DNA from: Fratercula arctica
Lineage: Eukaryota > Chordata > Aves > Charadriiformes > Alcidae
DNA: 64,000 bases
NCBI GenBank assembly: GCA_947846985.1
Contig: CANTUZ010000025.1
Coordinates: 9,732,100 to 9,796,099 of the forward strand
Reading direction: 5' to 3'
Shown here: in pieces, positions 45,380-57,600 of the stretch
Position numbering within the stretch: position 1 is the stretch's first letter
How the letters are laid out: each line of letters opens with the position of its first letter
Translations under genes and position numbers: made by a program
The notes under the pieces: model-generated
Database searches by the model: none
What the model saw: only the letters and a program-made list of their open reading frames with translations
Told to the model about the DNA's origin: nothing

Positions 45380-47301
45380 GTGAGCAGATATGTGATGGTA
45401 TTAGGTAGTTTTCCAGTGAAATAGAACTGAATTTGTAAGGCCTTAGCTAGTTATTGATCTTGGTAGAAAAGCTTGTAGGGAAGAGCTGGAGAAGTCTGTA
45501 ATCTGTCTCTTCTGAAAACTTCACTTTCACTGTTGGTTCAAAAGATTAAATGACATATTTTAGTGTCCTGGTTTGTAGATTAAATTCTGGAAGTGTATTA
45601 TAGCCTAGTCAGGTGATACCTGGACTGTAAAAAGTGTGAAAAAGCACAATTTCTTAAGCATTGGATAACAACTTGATCTTTCAATTAGAGGCATGTATTT
45701 CAAGTAGTGAAAGACTGTGCTGACAAAGGAGCCAGGAAGACTCCTGTTTGTAATATGTTAATACTAGCATTAATACCTAAAGCTAAGCTTAGTAAGTGGT
45801 GAAACATGCTAATTTGAAATTGGAGCAAGTCAATTTAAATTGATGGTGGTAGTGTATGTGGTAGCACTTTGAGCGTACCTGCATAATAAGGGCTGAAATA
45901 CAGTCTTTGTATTATAATAACATAGAGCTACAATAAAGATTAGAATGTGTTTCATTTTTTTTAGGTCCTAGATTTTCTGTTGTGTCCATTGACTGATGTA
46001 TGGCTGTAAAACTGCAATTTGTTGAGAGGCATATCAGAATAAGTGTGAGTTTGCTTTGTACTATTGAAACAAAGGTATAAATCGAAGTCCCATGAACACC
46101 AGCGGGCAAGCAGATTAATTTTACTCTTTTCTCCTGCTATTGATTTACTTTGATCCCAGAAGTTTAGATTAACTAGACAAATGCTGCTGTCAATTACAGT
46201 TGTCATACTGTTGAGATACATGGCTACGGCTTGTAGCGTGGGGTTTTTTTTAAGTTTTAAAAATGATTTCTTTATACACTAGAGTTAATTAGCATTTGAT
46301 ATGCTTGAGTTCTCATGAGCATCAGCAGACAAATATCCCTTATTGTGGCTGCCCTTAAAGGCAGGCAATAATCTAGCCTTTTCACTAAAATGTCTCCAAG
46401 TGCCATAGGCAGTGCTTCCACTAAATCTAAATTTTTGGAGGACAAGCGCAATATTCTTGTGTCCTCAATTTGTAGTAGATCGCTTGATATTCCAGTTTTA
46501 CTGCCATTGAGAACTAAGGATTTGGTTACTATATCAGTTTTTCTACTAGCCTTGTTTTGCAGAGATTAACTACTGGTAAAGGTGAAGTATTTTTATTCTT
46601 AACTTTTGCAGTTGATGTCAGAGATGAGGGTTAGCGTTATCTACCTTTGGGAGGTGCAGGAGTTTGCCTGTATCTTTAAGACAAAAGATTTAACTAGCTT
46701 TTTGGAAATGCATAGGCTGTGTAAATGAATGTATTCAACAGTCTAAATTTGTTTTATTTTTCTTGGAGGAGTAAGATCTGGTCTAAGCTTATTTCAGAAA
46801 TGCTTTTTGATCATCTGTTTTGAGGGCTTTGTTGTATGTATGTTGTTGCCAGTTAATATTCAGTATTGGGCTTCGTATGCAATTTAAGCAGAGTTGAAGG
46901 TCTTGTTATGGAAACTTCTCCTAAAGATACAATATACAGTTTTAAAACGACTGTTGCCCATACTTCAGTGATTATTTTTTTTTTTTGTTCTGTTTACCAA
47001 ATGTGTTGTGAAAGTAGGAACTGCTAATAATAGGATTAACATCAAAATGACGCAAGATCAACGTTACTGAAAAAGTGGGGTGGTTCTTTTGGAGTCTGCA
47101 AAGATAAGCTATGCTAATTACCAGAATTGTTTAGTAGACCCAAACTTGGTCTTGCTTATTCTACCCATCTAGCTGTGTGTGGGTTGTTTTCTACCCTGTA
47201 AGTGCTCAGAGGTTGGTAATAAAGTTTTTGTTGGCTGTGGAATTCAATTTGGTCATAACACACAGCTCGTTGTCTGACAAGTATATTACTTCTCAGTATT
47301 A
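45380..47301. other. ZFAND5 intron 2 (non-coding) sequence
   Basis: About 1.9 kb, AT-rich, with no repeat family or exon recognised. Short minus-strand frames of 65-86 codons near 46000 have no support. Confidence 0.5.
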
Positions 47302-48385
47302 CTATGTGTATTGGGTTTGCGTGGCAAGGTTGGGGGGGGGGAGGGGGGCAGGGCAGGGCTGCAGGGGTAGCTTCTGTGAGAAGCTGCTAGAAGCTTCCCC
47401 TATGTCCAATAGAGCCAATACCAGCCGGCTCCAAGATGGACCCATGCTGGTCAAGGCTGAGCCAATCAGCACTGTTGGTAGTGCCTCTGTGATAACATAT
47501 TTAAGAAGGGGGGAAAAAAACCCTGCACAACAGAAATTGGGAGAGAGGAGTGAGAATATGTGAGAGAAGCAACTCTGCAGACACCAAGGTCAGTGAAGAA
47601 GGAGGGGGAGGAAGTGCTCCAGGCACCAGAGCAGAGATTCCCTTGCAGCCCGTGACTAAGCCTGTGGGTGAGGCAGGCTGTCCCTCTGCAGCCCATGGAG
47701 GTTAACAGTGGAGCAGATATCCACCTGCAGCCCATGGAGGACCCCATGCTGGAGCAGGTGGATGTGCCTGAAGGAGGCTGGGACCCTGTGGAGACCCTGG
47801 GCTGGAACAGGCTCCTGGTGGGATCTGTGGAGAGAGGATCCCACACAGGAACAGGTTTGCTGGCAGGACTTGTGGCTGACCCTCGCTGGAGCAATCTGTT
47901 CCTGAAGGACTGTACTCCATGGAAAGGACCCATGCTGGAGCAGTTAGTGGAGGTTTGCCTCCTGTGGGTGGGACCCCATGCTGGAGCAGGGGAAGAGAGT
48001 GAGGAGGAAGGAGGGGCAGAGGTCATGTGTGATGAACTGACTGCAACCCCTGTTCCCTGCCCCGCTCAGGGAGGCGGGGGAGGTAGAGAAATTAGGAGTG
48101 AAGTTGAGCCCAGGAATAATGGAGGGATGGGGGAAAGGTGTTTTAAGATTTGTTTTCATTTCTCGTCATCCTACTCTGATTTTATTTGCAATAAATTAAA
48201 TTAATTTCCCTGAGTCGAGTCTGTTTTGTCTGTGATGGTAATTGGTGAGCGATCTCTTCCTGTCCTTATCTTGACCCATGAGCCTTTTGTTGTATTTTTC
48301 TCTCCATGTCCAGTTGAGGAGGGGGAATGATAGAGTGGCTTGGTGGGCACCTGGCATCCAGTCAAGGTCAACCCACTACACTATG
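47302..48385 (+). repeat. Complete ERVL-type solo LTR with CTATG target duplication
   Basis: The LTR proper is 47307-48380 (1,074 bp), from TGTATTGGGTTTGCGTGGC to GGTCAACCCACTACA. CTATG flanks both sides (47302-47306 and 48381-48385). A TATTTAAG box at about 47496 lies in the same direction as ZFAND5. A GC-rich central part contains repeated CCATGCTGGAGCAG blocks, and AATAAA occurs at about 48190. It lies 215 bp upstream of the first coding exon of ZFAND5. The 178-codon frame inside it (47668-48204) is not a gene. Confidence 0.95.
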
Positions 48386-48607
48386 ATAACGCTTTTTACC
48401 TCTCTTAGAGGTTAATAATGATGTTACTTATCAATACAATTGAAGTATTGAATTATATATTAACATCCATATAGCCATCTTTAAAAATGCTGATATCACT
48501 TTTTGTGGGCAAGGTAAGCAGACCTACTTTAATTCTGTAACCCTGTAATCAGTTTTGGTGAAATGTCAGTTCCTAATGCAGTTCTTGGCTTTATTTACAG
48601 CATTGAA

Positions 48608-51600
48608 ATGGCTCAGGAGACAAACCAGACCCCAGGGCCCATGCTGTGTAGTACAGGATGTGGATTTTATGGAAATCCTAGGACAAACGGGATGTGTTCT
48701 GTTTGCTACAAAGAGCATCTTCAGCGACAGCAGAATAGTGGTAGAATCAGCCCAATGGGTAAAGGTTTGAGGTTTTTGTGTGTGTGTCTTGAAAATGTAA
48801 TGTATTGGTGATGAGAGGAAACGCAGAATGCGTTTCAGGAGTTCTTCCAATAGCTACGTACTAAAACTATGAATATCAAAGGGAATAATACTTCAAATCA
48901 CAGTAAAAATAAAAATGCATTTTTGTGTAATACTTTCTCACCCACTTGGTGTTGAGCCTTAATTTCCTTTTCTACTTACCCTCTGCTGTGTGTTCTTATA
49001 CAATCCCTGTATTTTGGTCATTAACAATATAATCTGTCTTTAATTAAGAAGATGCAGTTGAATGAGTAATGATTGGAAATGGTTCATAACTGTATGCAAA
49101 ACTAATTGACTAACTTGTATTCTGTACTTTGCTTATAATTAACTTCTTAAATTTCTGTTATATAGGGACAGCTAGTGGTTCAAACAGTCCTACCTCAGAC
49201 TCTGCATCTGTACAGAGAGCAGACACTAGCTTAAACAACTGTGAAGGTACTGCTAGTAGCACATCTGAAAAATCCAGGTAAGATTATAGAATCATTTAGG
49301 TTGGAAAAGACCTTTAAGATCATTGAGTCCAACTGTAAACCTAACACTAAGTCTGCCATCCATAAGCATCATGTCTACACAGTCTTTTAAATGCCTCCAG
49401 GGATGGTGACTCAACCACTTCCCTGGGCAGCCTGGTCCAATGTTTGATAACTTTCAGTGGAGAAATTTTTCCTAATATCCAATCTAAACCTCCCCTGGTG
49501 CAACTTGAGGCCGTTTCCTCTTGTCCTATCACTTCTTACTTGGGAGAAGAGACCGACACCCACCTTGCTACAACTTCCTTTCAGGTAGTTATAGAAAGCA
49601 AAAAGCCTCCTTTTCTCAAGACTAAACAACCCCATTTCCCTCAACTGCTCCTCATAAGACTTGTTCTCCAGACCCTTCACCAGATGAAAGTATTATTTTT
49701 TGAGGTTTGAAAGAACTGTGAGTGTATAGCAAGTTAAAGTAACATTGCAGTAACTTTGCCCTATTACAATGAGCTTCTGCAGAGGAAAAAGGGACAGTGC
49801 ACCTAACAGTGCTTTATGACTCTTTATAAATCAGAACTAATTAGTGTTTGGTGTTTGACTGCTGCGTTTACAAGGACATTTCTGGTTTATCTGGGGAAAT
49901 ATTTGCTACAGATTGCCTAGTTTCTTCTAGGAAAGAGATAGTAGAAGTACAGGTCAGGAACGTGTATCAATAATAACTGATCAGATAATCTATTGATGGA
50001 TTTTGACAGTTTAAGCTCTTATTATGAACTCAAAACTAATGTAACTACCCATTTCACTGTACATAAACAGAAATGTGCCTGTTGCCGCTTTGCCTGTAAT
50101 GCAGCAAATGACAGAAATGAGCATTTCGAGAGAGGAAAAAGTATCACTGAAAACAGAGACTGAGCCAGGTAAGTTTGCAGAGTAGCACTGGGTAAAACTG
50201 ACTTAACAGAAGCTGACAATTTATTTACTTTCTCTTAAGTAGGCATATCCCTTTGTGGTGATGTTCTTGAGTAATTATGGATGCTTCTTGAGTATTAGTA
50301 CCCTCAGAATCAAGGAAAATTACTAGTGTCAGAATATAGTTTTCAGACATATGTTCAATTTTAGTAGATTATTTGACACTTGAGGAGCATTTTGGCTATC
50401 AAACCTTAATTTTTAAAAGTAAGACACTTAAATTGTATTTGGGCGCAAGATATTCAATTTTGAAGTCAGTGTTGATTTCTGTATAAAATCTAGCAGTACA
50501 GTTCCTGCTGACTCGTGGCAATCTAAATGGTTTGTTGCATTTGAAGAACAGAGTTCTTAATAAATTCTATTCTACAGAAGGATGAGAGTGGGGGAGAAGG
50601 GAATACTTGATTTAAGGTATTAACAAAGATTGCTAAAGGCTTTTGGACTGAGTAATCAGTAGATATAACCAAAACATTGTTCTGTGGATATAGAATACTT
50701 ATGGTATTAATTGCTTAGTGAGAATGTTCAATTTAAAAGTTCTACTCCTGTTCAGGAAGGTTGTAACTGTAGTAGTTAATCTTCAAAGTGTAAAGTATTT
50801 CTTGGTGGGGAGGGACTGCTTCCCTACCTACTAGTGAGTGACTGAATTCATGTTTTATTTTACAGCAGTTTATTCAAATGGGTATCTTAATGTACTTGTT
50901 TGATATCTATAGGTATTGACACTTGTTAATTTTAAGTTCTGAAACAGTCTTAAAACATTAAAAGCTGATGTTTAATAGGAAAATGTTTGCTACAGCTGAA
51001 GATGAAATTTCTTTTTTTGTTGTTGTTGTTTTGAAAATCTGAGTTGAAAATTCCAGAAGGTACTACTCAGTGCTATATAGATGCATCTTTGTCAATAAGA
51101 CTGCCGTTACAGTTGATAGTTAATAGCTCAGTGTTTGTATACAGGTTTTTACTATTTTAATTAAGTCATGTTAAGTTAAAATTGTGACATGAACTAAATT
51201 ACAATTGCTTTTACTATATTCCTTTTTGGCTATGTACAGACTGAAGATATTTTAACATGTTTCAGCTTCTTGTAACTTGTTATCTGAAGAGGTTTATTGT
51301 ATGTAACTTAGAAACTTTACTTTGTTACAATATTTATAAACCCATATTTTCTTGTTATGAATTTCTACCTGAAAAAGTGACAGGCAGGAAAGAAATACAT
51401 AAAGTGGTAGCAGTGGTCAAGTAATAGCTGAATTTTGTCTTATTAAAACTGCCAATAGGGATTTGTCACTTTGCCAACTGTAAAAGGCAATCTTCTGTTT
51501 CTGTTGACTCAATATCCGTTTTCTCATAACAAGGCAACTAAATGGTACTGTCGCGCAGCACTCTCTATTGATTAGAATAGGGGAAGAAATCCCTAAAAGC

Positions 51601-54600
51601 AACTCAATATAATAATCTTGCAGCTTGAAACTCAGTTTAAACCAGTCAAAGTTCTTTTAAAGCTTGTGTAGAGAACACTGGGAAAACTACCATCAAATTT
51701 AAATGTTTGGAAAAAACTTCTATAACAAAATTGTCTTCCTTAGTACATATCCATAAATTCTTGAAACAGTCTTCAGCTGCTCTAAAAGTAGAAGTTGATC
51801 AAGTTGGGGGTAAATTTTAGATAGCACAGAATAGTGTCCTTAAACATGTCCTTATATACTATTGTTAGATTACAAAGGATTTATCGGAAATTTAAGCTAT
51901 ACCAAATGCTTGCTGTATTCACTAGTACATTGATCCTGTAAGTGTCTTGCAGCCAAGAAAAGCTGGCCTCAACTTTTTATAAATCTCTATTGTGTTTGGG
52001 GTAGTTCTGTGTTTGGTTGTTTTTTTTTCCCCTTTCTCTTTTCCAGCAGTATCTAATATGCGTTCGTCTCTCTTGAGGAGGAGCTGAAACAATAGTAGAG
52101 TAGATAATTCATGTCACCTCATAACAAAGTTAATACTTTCTATGACATGTAATTCTCTAAGATAATGCCTGTCATGATGCTGCTAATGAAAAGACTGTTT
52201 AGTTTCATCTCTAGTCTCACCCTGGCAATTGAATTTCATAACTGTCTATCAGATGGTAAGTCAGGAACAAACAATGTAGTCTTCAAGCAAAGTAGGTGTC
52301 TCTCCTTTTTTTTCTAAATAGTTAGGTCTGGACAATTGTCTTTAAGTCTGTGGACTAAAAGTATACTTTCTTGCTGTTGGGATTTAAGCATCTGATTCTA
52401 GAAGGTTCTGAAGTTGACAAAAATGAAGCTTAACAGACTTGTCTCTTCTTTTGTTTTTCCCAGGTTGAGGTTGTAACCTGGATTCTCATTCAGAACAAAT
52501 CATATCTGAAGGCAATTAATCGTATCTTAGTATTTGAAGGAAGAAAGGCATGACAGATATAACTGGCCTAGTTGGTTGTAATTTAGATGTCTAACATGGT
52601 ATATTTTGTTGTAACTTGTAATTTCTTAGTTCAACTTTCTTGCTTGTTGTAGTTTTGCAATTGAATTGTGGCATGTGTCCAGTTGCTTATTTAATGAACT
52701 GTTCACAAGTCAGTGAAATATAGAGACCTTTATATCAAAACTCCAATCCATAATTGGGCATTAGTTATATCATGCATTTTATAGGCTTTTGATATGCTTC
52801 CATACTTTTTAATTAAGGATTGAATTCCAGTCCAGTCTTGACCAAAGTCAGAATATACCTGAAGCGTTCTAGAGATATTGTTCATGTTTGTGGTTTTTTC
52901 CATGCTAATTTACAGGAATTAAATGCAAAAAAATCCTTATCTAACTCCTTTGATTTCCTTGTGTTGATAATTACATCAGAGAAATACCATTACCAAGTTG
53001 GTGAGGTGTAGTAGAGGCCTTTAAGAAACCTGTTGTGTTTTAGCAGGTTTTTAAGTGGCAATAAAAGATCCATACAAGAGAGCTGACTTACATATTGAGC
53101 ACTAAACCCAAACTGTTCTGAAAACAAGTATATTTAAATAATCATATTGTATCAAGTCATAGCATATTTCTAGCATTTTTTGGCTTTTGTGGGTCACTGC
53201 CTTTCTGAATGAGTCTCACGTTAGGTCTGTCAGTGTTTCCAGACTTAATTAGTATCAACGTGCATATCAAAAACTTTATTTTTCTTAACCCAGTAATAGT
53301 TTTGTTTTAGGGAAAAGTGTGGTGAGTTATCGCTCTGAAGCCACAGCTGTGGAATAGTGCTGCCTGTAAAGAAAGTGAACTGGAACTTGAAATGCATATG
53401 GTCTTGTGTAAAATCAGTGTTAAAAAATCTTCCACAAATATTGTTAACTTGCAGTCTTATTCAATCCACGTTTAGATTACCCTTTCCATTCCTGAAAATT
53501 GACATTTAATGAAATTCATGAGATAATGGTTAGCTCACTTGTCTTTTGGCTCTGTACCAAGCCAATATGATGAGTTATTTTGATGTTAAATGTCACAGCT
53601 GTCCTACATGCAGGTTGAGACCCTCTTATGGGTTGCCCTCACTTTATGTTATATCATAGCTACTGGTTTTATCTATATACAGATAATATTCTGAGTAAGA
53701 TGCTGAATAGACAGCTATCTTATGAGATATTAAAGGTTCAAGATGATAAATAGATTATATTGCTTGGTTCTTGTTTTAATAACTGATTCTTATTTGTTTT
53801 CAAACATGGCTATAGTAATTAACTGTGGGTGCTATTTGTAGACAGTTCCTTTGTGGCTTGTCAATAAAATCATCAGATATATCAACTTTTTCTTGTGTTC
53901 AAAATTATCTTCCCGTTTCCCATGTCTGTTGTAGCTTGAGTAGATGTCCCCAATTGAAACAATTCTGAAATGGAACTAATAATATCTTTTAAGTCTTGAA
54001 GCTGTCTACCTTGAAAAATAAGACTGAGGACCCAACTGCTGGTCCTGTGCTTGTTGCCAATAGGATACTCTTGTATCTTTTTTGAGATGTGCAACAGATA
54101 TCAAGTCTTGTTGGTAACCAAAACAAGCCGTATTTCAGTGTGATACTTAAACAGGGGTATCTGTTATATTGATGTAAGAGTAAAGATATTCAGTGTGCCT
54201 GTTAGAGTTGGGCATGTGGGAGATTAGTTACATGCTGCAGAATAGTTTTATCCCAGTTCTGTGGCATCAAATTAAAAATGTAGTTTATTCTTTAGTCTTT
54301 TATCATGGGCACCTAGATCAGCATAGCAATTGCAGTTTCTGAAGACTAAAATGTTTATTCTCAAGCTTGATAAAGCATAATAAATACTGTCCATCTTATT
54401 TTCAATGACTCAAACTTTATATACAAGTCAGTTGTGTTAATGTGCAGCATAAGGATTATGTAATCTGTAGTATAGTTTTCAGTTCTGGTACTGCACTTCT
54501 GCAGTACGTCTTTCTGATGACTTTAGGGTTCTCTATCTATTACCTTTATTCCTTCTTTTGTTTTAATTTTCCCAGTTCTTCCATGGTGGGAGTTGGGGAT

Positions 54601-57600
54601 TACTTTCATGTAAAAGTAGTTAGAATGCTTAAAACAATTTTATTTTTTTTTATGCCCTCAAGCATTTCACTCTTCACTGGTATGCTTACTGCTTCCTAGT
54701 ACTGTGGAAGTCAGTGCAGTTTGTTAAACTGCTAGGGTCCTATTTTGGATATTTGCTTGAGTATAGAGGAAGCCGCCTAAAATCCTCCTTGGTATTACTT
54801 TGGTAGCCCTTTCTGGTTGCTTTAAATATGGGGAGGTGTAGTGGGTTGACTGTGGCTGACTGCCAGATGCCCATCCAGCTGTTCTCTCACTCCTCAGCAG
54901 GACAGGGGAAGAAAATAAAATGGAAAAGCTTGTGGGTCGAGATAAGGACAGTGAGATTGCTGATCAATTACAGTCACAGGCAAAACAGACTCAACTGGAG
55001 GAAAATTAATTTAATTTATTGCCAATTGAAAAAAATAAGAGTAGGATGGTAAGAAATGAAGACAAAACTAAAAATGCCTTCCCTTACCCCCTTCTTCCCA
55101 GGCTCAACTTTACTCCTTTATTCCAGACTCTTCTACTTCCTCCCTCTATTCTGAGTGACACAGGGGGAACTGAGGGTTGCAGTCAGTTCATAACAGTTCC
55201 TCTTTGCTGTTCCTTCCTCCTTGCACCTTTTCCCTGCTCCAGCATGGGTCCCTCCCACAGGATACAGTCCTTAATGAACTGTTCCAGCTGTATTGGTTTA
55301 TGTAAGGAAAACCACTGTGAGTTCTGAAAGTCTAGTTATTACAGTGGTTATTACTTTTTTGGAAGAAGTCTCACAGAGTCACTGTGGCTTTAATACTTTG
55401 GATTCAGAGTAGCATTGTTCTTCCTGTTTGTAAGACCTTTCTGTGTATAGGTTGAACAGCTGTCGTGCTGTGGCTTGTGGCTTAATTCCAATCATCAGTG
55501 ACCTTCCTGTTCCCCCTCTGTCTGCTTTAAAGATGCATCTTATTTTCAGACTCAGTGAAGTAAATCTTTCCACATTTACAATGCAACACAGGAGGAAGTA
55601 AGTTTGTAGTAGTTGGTAACATTGTCCCTTAGATGGATTTGTTTTTAATCTTTGTTTTGTGACACAGAACGATCTACTAGACTGTTTCTGCCTTGATGGT
55701 TCAGTGAGCTCAGATTGGGTTACTGCTGCACTTGCGCCGCTTCTTGTGAGGTTCATCCTCCATTGGTTTGTGTGGTTCCTGCTACAGTACTTCCTATAAC
55801 ATGCAACTCAAATCACAGGTTACAACAGTTTAAAGTTATATCTGTTACAGTCTCTACCCTTGGTCTCTTTGGACCAGGCCATAGGGTTTAACATTGCGAT
55901 GAATTCCTCCCCTTGCCCCTGCTCTGACTTGGATTTATCCACAGACTGCAGTCACTTAGGGGTGTACCTGCTCCAAGTGGAGCCTTATCTATGAGCCACA
56001 GTCTCTTCAGGAGTGTACCTGCTGTGTTGTGGACTTATCCATAGCCACGGATGCTTCAAGGTGTACCTTCTCCAGTGTGGGCTTATCTTTGGGCCACAAT
56101 ATCTTCAGAAGTATACCTGCTGTGGCACAGACATATCCACGGCCACAGATGCTTCCAGGGTATCCTGCTCCCATATGGACTTGTTCACAGGTCACAGTCC
56201 CTTTGACTTGACTTCACATGGAGTTCCAGCCTGTCCAGTACAGCAGCAATACCCTGGCCATCTGCCAGCCCATGTCCATCACCATTGCTGCTATCAAAAT
56301 GTTCCCAGGCACAGCAGAGTAAGACGATAACCAGTACAGCAAGCAGCAAAAGCAAAAAACAGCCACTAATGAGCACTAGACTCTTATATACAGTAAGGCA
56401 AGCAAGCCCCATGGCAAGCACAGGAGCCTGACGATTAATAGCTAAACAGCAATAACAACTATAAATTTGATCTAGCGTTTTCCAATCAAACCTGTCATTA
56501 TCTCAACCCATCAAGCCCCACGTTGGGCACCAAAAAGGCCTGTTGTGGTTTAATCCTGGTAGGCAGCTAAGCAGTATGCAGCTGCTTGCTCACTTCCCCA
56601 GAATGAGATGGGAAGAGAATTGGAATGTTCCCTTTTTCCATCTGCCATGACTTACAACTAGCATTTCATTTTAAACAAACTGGCAAAATAAAAAAAATCT
56701 AAAAGGAGCTTGATCATGCTTCTTGGTTTGGGAGACGTTTAGTCAATTTCTTTGCCATAGCTAATGCCTGTCAGCTAAGGTGTGTGGTATCCAACAGGCT
56801 TACACTGTGGTGTCAGTGTTTTTTAACCTGATTTTTTTTTTTTTTTTTTTTTGGTCACAGGCTCTCAACTAGATTATCTGATACTGAACACTACTTTCCT
56901 TGGGGTTTAAAGACAGGTTTAAAGACAAGTTTAAAGAACTATATCTATTCATCTAGAAAATATTAATTGTCAAGACAAAGGAATTGTTTTCTTTAATTTA
57001 AAAAAAAAAGCAGCTGCAGAAACTACTCTGAAAAGCGTTAATAGCAGTAATGATTGTAGTGCCGTACCTTTGCTTTTTATCGATAGCATGCGTAAATATG
57101 GAAAAAGTATTATATATCCAAGACTGGATGGTATTGTTATCCTCAAACTTGCCAAAATAGTGTTGATGCTTAACTCTTCACACTTTCTAGAAAAAACTAT
57201 AGAATATGTCAAAAATAAAGTTAGTAAAGAGTTTGAGTTGTTTCTTAGGACTGTTACAGTTATAATATTGTATAAGAAAATACTGTTTCCCTGTATAAAA
57301 CTTTTTGCATACGAGCACTGAAAGTTCCTTGTTATCTCTGAAAGTTCATCACTTCTGAATCTTGTTTGCAATCTGGAATATGAACTACTGACTGGAGGCT
57401 CTCTTTGTTAACTTCTACAGTGAAATGTGAAATGGGGCTTGGATCTGTGAGATTTTGTGTTAGTAGTAATAGGCATATGAACGTGGACACTCAGGACATG
57501 GACAGGGTTGAGTACCACTCAGTGACTTCTTTTGCCTCGGTCTTCACCAGCAAGAGCTCTTTGCACACCACCCAAGTCACAGAAGGCAAAGCCAGGGTCT

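Noticed and set aside
47668..48204. 178-codon open frame on the plus strand
   Set aside because: It is entirely inside a solo LTR with defined ends and target duplication. The residues come from repeated CCATGCTGGAG blocks.
55379..55756. 125-codon minus-strand frame
   Set aside because: No domain, no splice sites and no homologous copy elsewhere in the window; a chance frame between ERVL pieces.
55933..56205. Regularly spaced repeats that might be a CRISPR-like array
   Set aside because: Units are degenerate, have no unique spacers and sit in an ERVL leader; the genome is vertebrate.
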